Shown here piece by piece: positions 1 through 7,216 of a stretch of DNA of 11,597 nt (position 1 is its first letter; each line of letters starts with the position of its first letter). The stretch is from positions 1-11,597 of the forward strand of contig JAJXWL010000037.1 of NCBI GenBank assembly GCA_021781625.1. The letters are read 5' to 3'. Both the position numbers and the translations under genes were made by a program. The notes beneath the pieces are model-generated. The model had not been told where the DNA came from. It saw only the letters and a program-made list of their open reading frames with translations, and made no database searches. Source of the DNA: a bacterium. GTDB taxonomy: Bacteria; Spirochaetota; Spirochaetia; JABEVK01.

Positions 1-163
1 CCCGTATGATGTGTATACCGCCGAGGAAGTATTTATGACGGGGAGCGGTGCCGAAATCATGCCGATTACCAAAGTGGACGGACGCACCATTGGCAACGGC
101 AAGCCAGGCCCTGTTACCGAACAGCTGAAGGCGGCCTTCCATGAAGTCACAATCCAAGATTAG
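1..163 (+). CDS. ilvE: Branched-chain amino acid aminotransferase, C-terminal end (partial)
   Basis: Reading from base 2, the first 53 codons end at a TAG at 161-163 and encode the C-terminus of a fold-type IV, pyridoxal-phosphate aminotransferase. The visible motifs are the F-M-T-G-S-G-A-E-I-M-P-I segment, a VDGRTIGNGKPGP stretch and a final LKAAFHEV helix. These are characteristic of IlvE-type enzymes, which exchange amino groups between Leu/Ile/Val and their 2-oxo acids in the cytosol. The N-terminus and catalytic lysine lie left of the window. The next gene starts inside this one with a 23-base overlap, so the two are probably co-transcribed and translationally coupled. A D-amino-acid aminotransferase or aminodeoxychorismate lyase relative is possible but fits the VDGR/GKPGP pattern less well. 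Confidence 0.88.
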   Translation, partial: PYDVYTAEEVFMTGSGAEIMPITKVDGRTIGNGKPGPVTEQLKAAFHEVTIQD

Positions 164-1409
164 GTCAAATTCTTGGAGCCGCCTCGATAACGCCGGGAAG
201 CTTTTCCCGTCAATCACTTCGGCAAGAACGACGACGTTCTTTCGTGTTGCGGTCCTTTTTAAGGAACCCTTAGACGAAGATCGGCTTAGAAACGCCGTGG
301 CTCTTACCATGCCACGGTTTCCTGCCTTTCGAGTACGCTTGGTGCGGGGGGCTTTTTGGTATTCCCTTGTCCCTTACGAGGTTTTACCTCCTTTGGTACC
401 TGAAACCGAGTATCCTTGTATGCCCCTCAAGAAACTTTGGAAGACTCCCCACTTATTTCGAATACGCTGGTGGAACCGACGTTTGGCGGTCGAGTTCAGT
501 CATACTCTAACAGATGGCACAGGAGCCTTGACCTTTTTAACAGCGTTGTTGCGTGAGTATGTGGGTGTGGCTCCTGATCCTGCATTTGCGGACGAGGGGC
601 AAAATGAGGATGCTTTTCAACAACTTCAAACTCCCGGTTACCCTCGGTCCGAGGCTTGGTCGCGGGCGGCTCACCTTCCTTTTGATTTATTTCCGGTAGG
701 ACAATACATCGTCGTGACCGGCCAGTCTCCGCTTGATCCGTGCAAGGAAGTCGCTCGCCAGTATGGCCTCACGATCACCGAGTTTATGACTGCCCTACTT
801 TTGGCCGCCTTGCAGGAGGTATTTCAAAAACTTGTGCAACAAAAGCTCTGTGAAGTGCGGCCCCTCCGTTTGGTGATACCCATCAACTTACGAAAAGTCT
901 TTCCTTCACACACGTTGCGAAACTTCTTTGCGGTGTTCCCTGTCGAGATTGACCCCCGCTTAGGAACGTATAGTTTTGAGGAAATTTGTCGAAAAGTTCA
1001 GGCCACTTTTCAAATCGAGACAGACTCTCGTTTGATCAAAAAACAAATAGCCCGTAACTTGCGCGGGGAGTGGCATCCGTTGGCTCGAGTGGCTCCATTG
1101 CCCCTCAAAAATCTGTATCTCAACCGTGCCTTTGTTGCCTACGAAAAACAATACACGATGAGTTTGTCAAACTTAGGCAGCGTTGTGTTGCCGCAAGAAG
1201 TCTTAGACCAACTTGAGGCGGCAGAATTTGTTCCACCCCCGAATCCGCATACCAAAGAACATTGTGGCATTGTAAGTTGTGGTAAGGCCTTAACGATTAC
1301 CTTTGCCCGTCAAATCGCATCCCCGTTGGTCGAACGAGAATTTTTTCAACACCTTCGTGCTCTAGGAATTCCTGTTCGTGTGTGGTCCAATTTACCCGAG
1401 GAGGCTTAA
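141..1409 (+). CDS. Condensation-domain/alcohol-acetyltransferase-fold protein with HTLTDG motif
   Basis: This 422-residue soluble protein is related to the chloramphenicol-acetyltransferase/condensation superfamily. Residues 121-126 read HTLTDG, the HxxxDG active-site motif in which His is the general base for acyl transfer to a hydroxyl or amine. The N-terminal W-S-R-L-D-N-A-G-K-L-F-P block (12-23) and the R-F-P-A-F-R-V-R block (59-66) match my recollection of an uncharacterised acyltransferase-like family, and a D-F/Y-G-K-type element is not obvious near the C-terminus. The substrate is unknown. The ATG at 141 lies within the end of ilvE. I chose it because the conserved W-x-R-L-D-N block begins only 11 residues later and the next Met is at residue 57. 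The following zinc-ribbon membrane gene is two bases downstream, so the pair very likely works together, perhaps acylating a membrane or envelope component (inference). It could also be a non-catalytic homologue. Confidence 0.72.
   Translation: MKSQSKIRSNSWSRLDNAGKLFPSITSARTTTFFRVAVLFKEPLDEDRLRNAVALTMPRFPAFRVRLVRGAFWYSLVPYEVLPPLVPETEYPCMPLKKLWKTPHLFRIRWWNRRLAVEFSHTLTDGTGALTFLTALLREYVGVAPDPAFADEGQNEDAFQQLQTPGYPRSEAWSRAAHLPFDLFPVGQYIVVTGQSPLDPCKEVARQYGLTITEFMTALLLAALQEVFQKLVQQKLCEVRPLRLVIPINLRKVFPSHTLRNFFAVFPVEIDPRLGTYSFEEICRKVQATFQIETDSRLIKKQIARNLRGEWHPLARVAPLPLKNLYLNRAFVAYEKQYTMSLSNLGSVVLPQEVLDQLEAAEFVPPPNPHTKEHCGIVSCGKALTITFARQIASPLVEREFFQHLRALGIPVRVWSNLPEEA
1398..1404 (+). promoter_or_regulatory. 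Strong Shine-Dalgarno that fixes the start of the zinc-ribbon membrane gene
   Basis: A GAGGAGG sequence lies seven bases before the ATG at 1412 and overlaps the last codons of the acyltransferase gene. It favours 1412 over the upstream in-frame ATG at 1382, which has no such site and would place ten unconserved residues before the zinc ribbon. Confidence 0.8.
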
Positions 1410-1411
1410 GG

Positions 1412-2122
1412 ATGTCGTATTGTTCACGTTGTGGTGTCGAAATTGTCCCTTGGCGGCCCTTCTGTCCCTTATGCTCTGCTCCCATCCCTAATTGGGATCA
1501 TGCCGAGCCACCTGCTTACCCTCACGAATCTCAAGATCAAAACCAAACGTTTCTTTCTCGGCACCCTAGGTTAAAAGCTTATGTGGTCTTGACGGTAGTT
1601 CTGGCTACCGTCGTGTTGATCGTTGCAGGGATCAACCAAGCTATTGTGGGTCGCCTAACCTGGAGTGTGCTACCCATAGTCACGGTTGCTTTTTTTGACC
1701 TTGCCATGTGTTCGCTTCTTTTAAAAAAGTGGTTGTCGTATAGCCTTTTGTGCGTGACCAGTATGCTCTACTTGGCCGTACTCAACGCGCTGACCGCGAC
1801 GAATTTAACCTATTCCCTGACATGGTTTTGGCCTTTGGGCTTACCTTTGACTGTTTTGGCTTGGCTTGTCGGGACCGCGAGTTATTTTATTTTTCGACGT
1901 CCCGGCTTTCGAGGATGGGATATCCCAGGCTTCAGTTTGCTCCTGGCCGCGTTGTTTTGTTGCGGGCTGGATGCTTTAGTCACACACCTGTTAAAAGGAA
2001 GTTGGGGTTTGGGGTGGTCCTTGGTGGTGAGCTTGGCGGTAATTCCCCTGGCGTTGTTCTTTCTCTTTTTACACTTTGTCTTGCACAAGCGAATACTGTG
2101 GGAACAAATTCTCCATCTGTAA
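1412..2122 (+). CDS. Zinc-ribbon, six-helix membrane protein (DUF6320-like)
   Basis: This is a 236-residue protein of unknown function. The N-terminus carries a compact zinc ribbon of two CxxC knuckles (C4-C7 and C18-C21). A polar, proline-rich linker follows (residues 22-50), then about six hydrophobic segments near 55-78, 82-104, 108-128, 136-160, 173-195 and 199-225, and a short basic C-terminus. This resembles the DUF6320 type of membrane protein. It starts two bases after the acyltransferase stop, behind a strong ribosome site, which makes obligate co-expression likely. Such zinc-ribbon/acyltransferase pairs recur from memory in Firmicutes and related gut bacteria, sometimes with an alpha/beta hydrolase, but none is visible here. 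A plausible role is membrane anchoring or partnering of the acyltransferase; this is inference. The family call is from memory. Confidence 0.68.
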   Translation: MSYCSRCGVEIVPWRPFCPLCSAPIPNWDHAEPPAYPHESQDQNQTFLSRHPRLKAYVVLTVVLATVVLIVAGINQAIVGRLTWSVLPIVTVAFFDLAMCSLLLKKWLSYSLLCVTSMLYLAVLNALTATNLTYSLTWFWPLGLPLTVLAWLVGTASYFIFRRPGFRGWDIPGFSLLLAALFCCGLDALVTHLLKGSWGLGWSLVVSLAVIPLALFFLFLHFVLHKRILWEQILHL

Positions 2123-2200
2123 GGTGTTAAGAAATATCTAACAATTTAATAACCGAAACCTAGCGGGGAAGACTAAGACTTGAGATTAAGGAGTCCCTCC

Positions 2201-3418
2201 ATGGAAAATCCCAAGGCTAATGAAGCCCACATACCCACCAACGAATCTGTAAACTTGCTCCATGTCTTTCAACGCACCCTGAATCCTCCAGCCCCAACGG
2301 TCTCTAGTATCGTCAAACTTGCGACTCAATTTTATTACGTCCAAGATACGATTTCTCTGAAAGAACTGATGGATGGACTGAAACATCATCCGGATATTTG
2401 GGCTTTGGGTGTTGTCGATGAGGCTCATCATGGAGTGGGTATTGTCGTGATCAATCAGTTACAAGCCAAAATGAGTGCGGCCTTTGCCCATGAGATTTTA
2501 GGTCGTAGATTGGTCAAAGAAGTCATGATTTCGGCCCGAACCTTTGATTGGGATAAGCATATCCTCACCGTTGCCGATCAAATTGAATCTGAAGTCGATA
2601 CCTCCGGCAACAATTATTACCTTCTTCAAAATGACAAAGGCCAATTTGCGGGAATATTTTCATCAAAAGATCTGTTGGTCGAAATGTTTCGCAATTATCA
2701 ACGGGATTTGAAAACCTCGATCAACATTCAAAATGGGTTAATTCCCGAAGAGAGCAGTCTGCAAAGCGATAAAGTGGAAATCTATAGTTGGTGTAAAATG
2801 GCTAAAGGTATTGGGGGCGATTTCTACGCGATCAAAAAAAGTGGAAATGGTCACTGGGTGTTCATGCTTTGCGATGTTTCGGGTAAAGGGGTCGCTGCGG
2901 GACTGGTTACAACGGCTTTAGCGGGAATGTTTTCGCATTACGATCAAAAGTCTGGATTAAAACAATTTATCCGCGAAATCAACGATTTTATGCTTCATGC
3001 TTTTAAAATGGAAAAGTATTTGACCGGTGTTTTTATGGAGTATTTCGAAGAGGATCGGCGTTTTGTTCTTTATGATATGGGACATGGCCATGTTCGTCTG
3101 CTTCGAAAGAATAAAGTCCACACCATGAGTTCTGAAAACCCATTTTTAGGCTTTGTTCCCGATCTTCAACCCACGGCCAAAAAAGGCACCTTACATCCGG
3201 GAGACTTAATTGTGGCGTTTTCAGATGGGTTGATCGAACAAGCTAATACCACACGTCAAGAGTTTGGCACCCAACGATTCGATAAGCTCATCGTCGAACA
3301 TGCCAACGAAAAACTTAAAAAGCTGGTAAGCCTAACGCATGAAGCCGTTAAAGAATTTCGCGGAGACCAGCCCCGTGGGGATGATATGACGATGATGGCT
3401 CTACGAGTCCTGGAATAA
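2201..3418 (+). CDS. CBS-like / SpoIIE-type PP2C serine phosphatase (RsbU-like)
   Basis: The gene encodes a 405-residue cytosolic protein with no signal peptide or membrane span. Residues about 45-170 look like a degenerate pair of CBS-type modules; the second (about 107-163) has the pattern hydrophobic strand, N-D-K-G-Q-F-A-G-I-F-S-S-K-D-L. A PP2C/SpoIIE catalytic domain follows with intact metal-binding motifs: GGDFY (205-209), DVSGKG (225-230), SDG (341-343) and RGDD (392-395). Family members dephosphorylate Ser/Thr on anti-anti-sigma proteins (STAS), releasing a sigma factor or setting another partner switch. The CBS-like part may sense adenine nucleotides or another ligand. The ATG at 2201 is preferred over an upstream TTG (2180) because AAGGAG sits seven bases before it. 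No anti-sigma or STAS partner is present in the window. The rsgA cluster converges on it with an 84-base gap that holds no convincing terminator. Confidence 0.85.
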   Translation: MENPKANEAHIPTNESVNLLHVFQRTLNPPAPTVSSIVKLATQFYYVQDTISLKELMDGLKHHPDIWALGVVDEAHHGVGIVVINQLQAKMSAAFAHEILGRRLVKEVMISARTFDWDKHILTVADQIESEVDTSGNNYYLLQNDKGQFAGIFSSKDLLVEMFRNYQRDLKTSINIQNGLIPEESSLQSDKVEIYSWCKMAKGIGGDFYAIKKSGNGHWVFMLCDVSGKGVAAGLVTTALAGMFSHYDQKSGLKQFIREINDFMLHAFKMEKYLTGVFMEYFEEDRRFVLYDMGHGHVRLLRKNKVHTMSSENPFLGFVPDLQPTAKKGTLHPGDLIVAFSDGLIEQANTTRQEFGTQRFDKLIVEHANEKLKKLVSLTHEAVKEFRGDQPRGDDMTMMALRVLE

Positions 3419-3502
3419 ACCGAAAGAATTGGTAAGCCAGGTACGAATGAGATGTTTTGGAAACCTCAAACGCAGCAAGGTGGGCTACAAGACAGACCTA
3501 AG

Positions 3503-4564
3503 TCATAATAAATCTGAGCGCTCATTCTTTAAATATTTTTTGATGACTTTTCCCAGGACTTTTTCCTTTTTTCGCCGCTCGGCTTTTGTCGCGGTAGTGT
3601 AAGCATTTTCTTTTTTTAGCTTGAGATAGTTCGCATACTGGTGAGGATCCAATTCCTTTTTCTCCAACGCTTCTAAAACAGCGCAACCGGCTTCTTGGAT
3701 ATGTTGGCAATTGGTGAAACGACAATGACGGGCCAGGGATTCGATAGCCTCAAAGGTTTTCGCGATCCCCGCGTCATTTTCGATTACCCCCACTTCACGT
3801 AGACCTGGGGTATCGACCAGGATGGCTCCTGAGGTCAAAAAGTACATTCCTCGAGACGAAGTTGTGTGCTTTCCTTTTTGGGTAAGCAGACTAAGTTCAC
3901 CAGTTTTGATGATTTGGTGTTCTAGCAAGCAATTGAGTAAGGTCGATTTTCCCACCCCCGAGGAACCCAACAAGCAATATGTTTTTCCACTTTGAAATTC
4001 GGCCTTCAGAAGATCCAAGCCCTGACCTGTTTTGTTACTGATAAAGAATGTCCGAGTGGTTTTTAGTCGATTTTCAAGACTGGTCTGGATAGATTGCAAG
4101 GTTGTTTCTGGAAAAAGATCGATCTTGGTGATCACCGTTAGAGGCTGAACTCCAGATTCCTCGCAAAGGATCAAATACCTCTCCAGGCGGTTCAGATTAA
4201 AGTCTCGGTCGGCGGCTTGAACTAAAAGAGCATAATCGACGTTGGCCGCGATGAGTTGCGTGTCCAGCTGATCCACTGCCCTTCTTTTGATTAGGGAGTA
4301 GCGGGTGAGTATACGGTGAATCACGGCAAACTGATTGTCGTATAAACTTAAAAGCACCCAATCGCCCACGCAGGGCAAGTCTTCACGGGCTTGAGCTTTA
4401 AAACGGAGATTACCCGTAATTTCGGCCCGATATTCGCCCTGAGTCGTTAAAACCTGGTAGTTCTCTTTCTGCTCGGATGTTACACGACCTAAAGCAAAGC
4501 CCTCTGGGTTTTGCTCGTTCAACGCTTTTTCTATTTGTTGATTAAAGCCTATTTGTTCCATCAT
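3503..4564 (-). CDS. rsgA: Ribosome small-subunit-dependent GTPase A
   Basis: This 353-residue GTPase acts in late maturation of the 30S subunit. It has an N-terminal OB-fold (about 22-90), then a circularly permuted GTPase domain in G4-G5-G1-G2-G3 order: TKID at 146-149, P-loop GSSGVGKST at 200-208, the HTTSSR switch near 233-238 and DTPG at 251-254. The C-terminal zinc site is C281, C286, H288 and C294, in the usual RsgA layout, followed by a very basic tail. The length is normal. The start is uncertain: GTG (4567), ATG (4564) and ATG (4561) are consecutive in frame and no strong ribosome site is seen, only GGGT-rich sequence. rsgA is last in the marR cluster, 31 bases after the metallo-hydrolase gene, and could be expressed both from the cluster and from its own promoter. 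Many genomes hold more than one rsgA, so this copy need not be the housekeeping one. Confidence 0.93.
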   Translation of the reverse strand: MMEQIGFNQQIEKALNEQNPEGFALGRVTSEQKENYQVLTTQGEYRAEITGNLRFKAQAREDLPCVGDWVLLSLYDNQFAVIHRILTRYSLIKRRAVDQLDTQLIAANVDYALLVQAADRDFNLNRLERYLILCEESGVQPLTVITKIDLFPETTLQSIQTSLENRLKTTRTFFISNKTGQGLDLLKAEFQSGKTYCLLGSSGVGKSTLLNCLLEHQIIKTGELSLLTQKGKHTTSSRGMYFLTSGAILVDTPGLREVGVIENDAGIAKTFEAIESLARHCRFTNCQHIQEAGCAVLEALEKKELDPHQYANYLKLKKENAYTTATKAERRKKEKVLGKVIKKYLKNERSDLL

Positions 4565-4598
4565 CACGAGTACCCAACTTAAATTTTCTAACCCAATT

Positions 4599-5267
4599 TT
4601 ACTTTTTTAAGTTGAGAAGTTCCTTCACCCTGTCCCCCCCTTGCGCAAGAAACTTTCTTGCCCCCGAAACACTGAATGGAATGAGTCCATAGTGAATGGG
4701 GATCGTGAGGCCAGCGACCATAGCCTTTTGGGCTTCAAGGGCCTCCTTCCAATTCATGGTGGCAAGACCGCCTACTGGCAAGAAGGCAATGTCGGCCTCA
4801 AGACCACGCATCTCGGGGACAAAATCGGTGTCGCCAGCGTGGTAGATTTTGAGTCCGTTGGGTAGGGTGATAAGGTAACCCACAAAGCCGTCTTTTCGGG
4901 GGTGCATGGGTTTCTTCAAATTGTAGGCAGGAATGGCTGTCACGGTTAAAGACCCAATCGTTTTGGTTTCACCGGGTTCAATCCCTTCGGTTGAAAGACC
5001 TTTGTCCTGATGGTTTCGTCTCATTGACTCGGGAACAATGACGTGAGTTGTTGGTTTGTGCAGTTCTTGAACAACATCAGGGTTAAAATGGTCCCCATGA
5101 TTGTGGGTGACGAAAAGAAAGTCGGCTTTTGGAGTACGAGGATTTTTTTTAAAGACGTCAATATAAATCGCGAATTCGTCCAAAATACGAATTGCTGACT
5201 GACCCAGTCGAACCACATGGTTGTCGATCCAGCCTGGTAAATCCCTATTGATCTGTTTGTTTTCCAT
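4599..5267 (-). CDS. Metallo-beta-lactamase-fold hydrolase (UlaG/UPF0173-like)
   Basis: This is a 222-residue cytosolic metallo-hydrolase. The zinc-binding motif is HNHGDH (H55, H57, D59, H60). Other expected ligands are the aspartate in the H-A-G-D-T-D segment (D146) and the histidine in I-H-Y-G (H192). The short length, the H-A-G-D-T element and the overall layout match the compact Lactamase_B_3 branch that includes UlaG (ascorbate-6-phosphate lactonase) and UPF0173 proteins; the true substrate is unknown. The ATG at 5267 has AAGGGG five bases upstream, which is better than the start 36 bases further out. It begins 23 bases before the end of the MFS gene, so translation is probably coupled. 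Next to an exporter and a MarR regulator, it may degrade or modify the same compound that the pump exports (inference). Confidence 0.85.
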   Translation of the reverse strand: MENKQINRDLPGWIDNHVVRLGQSAIRILDEFAIYIDVFKKNPRTPKADFLFVTHNHGDHFNPDVVQELHKPTTHVIVPESMRRNHQDKGLSTEGIEPGETKTIGSLTVTAIPAYNLKKPMHPRKDGFVGYLITLPNGLKIYHAGDTDFVPEMRGLEADIAFLPVGGLATMNWKEALEAQKAMVAGLTIPIHYGLIPFSVSGARKFLAQGGDRVKELLNLKK

Positions 5268-6648
5268 ACGAACCCCTTTTATGATTGTGGAGAGCTTTGT
5301 CAAAAATCGTCAAGATGAAGACCAGAACACTCGCACCCAAGAAGGTCCAAGCCAAGAGAGAGAGTCCATGATTGTTGACCGACTTGCTGAAAATTATCCC
5401 GGTAAGTGCAGACGAACCAATCGAACCTAGGTAAGCAAATGTTCTGAAAAGACCTGCGGCAGTACCCATGTCGTGGGCGGGGGCTTGCGAGTAAAGGGCT
5501 GTTTGATTGGCTACAGAGAAAAGGCCCATGACAATCCCAAAAGCGAGCATGACGATGACGATGGTGAACACTGGCGTTTGCGAATTGAAAGTCAGTAAAC
5601 TGATAGACCCGACAACGAGGGCCACCGATGTGACAAGTAGGGGGCCACGTACAAGGTTTCTTTTCGAAACTGGAAAAGAGACGAAAGGTGCGACTAAGGT
5701 CATCGGCAAAAGGAGAAACCCCGCTTGTTCAGGTGAAAAACCCCGAGCGGGTTCAAGCCATTGACTGACACCGTACATGACCCCATACATGATCAGACCG
5801 GTCAGCGCGACACGAGCATAGGTTCGACTCAACGCACCATTTCGAAACAAAAGACGAAGATCAATGAAAGGTGTCTGGACTTTGAGTTCCCAAAAGATAA
5901 AAGCCATGCCAGTGACCACCACAAGAGACAACAAGATCCAATTGGTTCGAGGTAGGCTTAACAGAAAAGAGAGAAGGGAAGTGATGGAACCCGCGAAAAG
6001 TACCATGCCCCCCAAGTCGAGTTGGGTAAAAATCTTACTTGCACCTTTGAAACGTCGAGTTCCCTTATCGTTAGGGAGTCCCCAAAAACCAAAAAGAAAG
6101 GTGAGAAGGGCTATGGGAATATTGGCGAAGAACGTCATCCGCCATCCCGCTGTGCCTACTAAAAAGCCTCCAAGAGGTAACCCCAGTGCTGCAATGGCCA
6201 TACCCGCAACAGCTAGGCCACCAAGAATTCCACCGGGAATTTCCTTTAGTCCTGCCTCTGCTGCTCGACGGCGTACAAGTATCATGGCAGAAGGATAAGC
6301 TGTGGAAGATCCTAACCCTACGAGAACTCGCGCCACGATGAGCTGGGCTAGATTTTGGCCAAATCCCCCCACCAGACCCGCGATAAAAACGCAGAGCGTT
6401 CCCACTAAAAAAACGAGGCGAGGCCCCAAGACTTCGGATAGTTTACCTGCAGCAGGTTGAGCTACCGAACTGGTGAGGTAGACTGCTGCGACCAGGGCGG
6501 CTACCTGACCAACGGGGACTCGTAGCGATAGAGAGATGGGAACCAGCGCCGTCGCAATTAAGGAGCTGTTGATGGGGTTCAAGGTACTTCCCAGGTAAAG
6601 GGGAAGGGTGAACTTCCAAGAAAAAGGCGTATTTTTTGTCAACTCCAC
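5245..6648 (-). CDS. MFS drug-efflux-type transporter (DHA2/EmrB-QacA-like)
   Basis: The gene encodes a 467-residue inner-membrane, proton-driven exporter with roughly 12-14 hydrophobic helices. The first helix holds an L-N-P-I-N-S-S-L-I-A-T-A-L-V-P segment in the position of the DHA2 'LDxTIVNVALP' motif. Motif A is G-K-L-S-E-V-L-G-P-R (68-77), between helices 2 and 3. A motif-C-like G-L-P-L-G-G-F-L-V-G lies at 156-165, followed by G-W-R. I start it at the GTG at 6648, which shares its first G with the marR stop (TAGTG) and has AAAGGTGA just upstream. The longer open frame to 6765 runs through marR and would add 39 charged residues before the first helix. Co-expression with marR and a metallo-hydrolase suggests export of a toxic or signalling small molecule. 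The substrate cannot be read from the sequence. Confidence 0.86.
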   Translation of the reverse strand: MELTKNTPFSWKFTLPLYLGSTLNPINSSLIATALVPISLSLRVPVGQVAALVAAVYLTSSVAQPAAGKLSEVLGPRLVFLVGTLCVFIAGLVGGFGQNLAQLIVARVLVGLGSSTAYPSAMILVRRRAAEAGLKEIPGGILGGLAVAGMAIAALGLPLGGFLVGTAGWRMTFFANIPIALLTFLFGFWGLPNDKGTRRFKGASKIFTQLDLGGMVLFAGSITSLLSFLLSLPRTNWILLSLVVVTGMAFIFWELKVQTPFIDLRLLFRNGALSRTYARVALTGLIMYGVMYGVSQWLEPARGFSPEQAGFLLLPMTLVAPFVSFPVSKRNLVRGPLLVTSVALVVGSISLLTFNSQTPVFTIVIVMLAFGIVMGLFSVANQTALYSQAPAHDMGTAAGLFRTFAYLGSIGSSALTGIIFSKSVNNHGLSLLAWTFLGASVLVFILTIFDKALHNHKRGSYGKQTDQ

Positions 6649-7118
6649 TAGTTCACCTTTTCCAAGTCTTCCAAGCTCGACAATTTTTCTAAAACTTTGA
6701 TCGCGAGTTCTACGTCTTTTAGACTCTTGGGCCCAAACCAATGCTCGATTCGTCGGCCCAACCATTTAGTATGGGGAGTCAAATAGTTCGTTAAGGCATG
6801 TTTTCCCGAAGCTGTTAGTCCAATGGGGGCTTTTCGCTCGTCGTTTGGATCTCGTCTTGTTTCGACAAGGCCTTCTTTTTTGAGTTCTGCAAGCGACTGT
6901 GCGATGGCCTGCTGACTGACGTGTTCGCTTTTTGCCAACGAAGCCGCTGTGGTCTCACCTTCTTCTTCTATACGTCGAAGCAGGAGAGCCTGTGAGGCGG
7001 AAAATTGAGACTCTGAATGGCGATTCTTTGAGGGTTTGGAATGTCGAAAACGTGCTACCGCGATTAAAATTCTTGCGGCTAGGTCCTGGGGTGTATCCCC
7101 CGAGAAGGAGTTGCTCAT
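6648..7118 (-). CDS. MarR-family transcriptional regulator
   Basis: This 156-residue winged-helix regulator is first in the marR-MFS-hydrolase-rsgA cluster. The winged helix covers about residues 40-105. The recognition helix is near 67-80, and the wing contains R-R-D-P-N-D-E-R-K (88-96), the typical MarR D-x-R/D-E-R signature. The flanking N- and C-terminal helices should form the dimer. MarR proteins usually repress their own operon until a phenolic or drug ligand, or oxidation, releases them. No cysteine is visible in this protein, so ligand sensing is more likely than thiol oxidation. A pair of palindromes 20-44 bases upstream of the ATG is the probable binding site. There is no clear Shine-Dalgarno before the ATG, so translation may be weak. 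The MFS start codon overlaps the stop by one base. Confidence 0.9.
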   Translation of the reverse strand: MSNSFSGDTPQDLAARILIAVARFRHSKPSKNRHSESQFSASQALLLRRIEEEGETTAASLAKSEHVSQQAIAQSLAELKKEGLVETRRDPNDERKAPIGLTASGKHALTNYLTPHTKWLGRRIEHWFGPKSLKDVELAIKVLEKLSSLEDLEKVN

Positions 7119-7137
7119 GGGACTAAGTTATTCAAGA

Positions 7138-7162
7138 CTTTTTAAAAAGACAAGTAACTTGT
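7138..7162 (-). promoter_or_regulatory. Probable MarR operator: two abutting palindromes in the marR promoter
   Basis: ACAAGTAACTTGT (7150-7162) is a perfect 6-1-6 inverted repeat of the size and type bound by MarR dimers. Directly next to it, CTTTTTAAAAAG (7138-7149) is a perfect 12-base palindrome. On the minus strand a possible promoter, TTGAAC (7166-7161), 16-base spacer, TAAAAA (7144-7139), places the first palindrome in the spacer and the second over the -10 region, so binding would block RNA polymerase. The promoter match is only 4/6 in each box. The palindromes are seen directly; the operator role is inferred. Confidence 0.55.
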
Positions 7163-7177
7163 TCAATTTTATTTAGT

Positions 7178-7211
7178 AAAAATAAGTCTCTTAGAGGAAT
7201 TAACAAAGAGA
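7178..7211 (-). terminator. Weak candidate terminator after ureD
   Basis: Just after the ureD stop, on the minus strand, TCTCTT (7211-7206) can pair with AAGAGA (7192-7187) across a 13-base loop, followed by CTTATTTTT. The stem is short and A+T-rich, so it is at best a weak intrinsic terminator. If it fails, urease transcripts would read through into the marR cluster, which runs in the same direction. Confidence 0.25.
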
Positions 7212-7216
7212 TGAGG

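Noticed and set aside
1750..2130. A 126-codon open frame inside the zinc-ribbon membrane gene
   Set aside because: It is in another frame of a well-supported gene with a good ribosome site. Its protein has no recognisable domain.
3419..3502. Bidirectional terminator between the convergent phosphatase and rsgA genes
   Set aside because: Only short imperfect stems (for example GTTT/AAAC) could be drawn and no T-tract is attached. Not supported as a feature.
5864..6298. A 144-codon plus-strand frame opposite the MFS gene
   Set aside because: It is antisense to conserved transporter sequence. Its lysine/arginine/proline-rich composition is what the complement of hydrophobic codons gives.
6649..6765. 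N-terminal extension of the MFS transporter to an upstream ATG
   Set aside because: It would run through marR and add a charged, non-membrane segment. The GTG at 6648 has a good ribosome site and coupling geometry.
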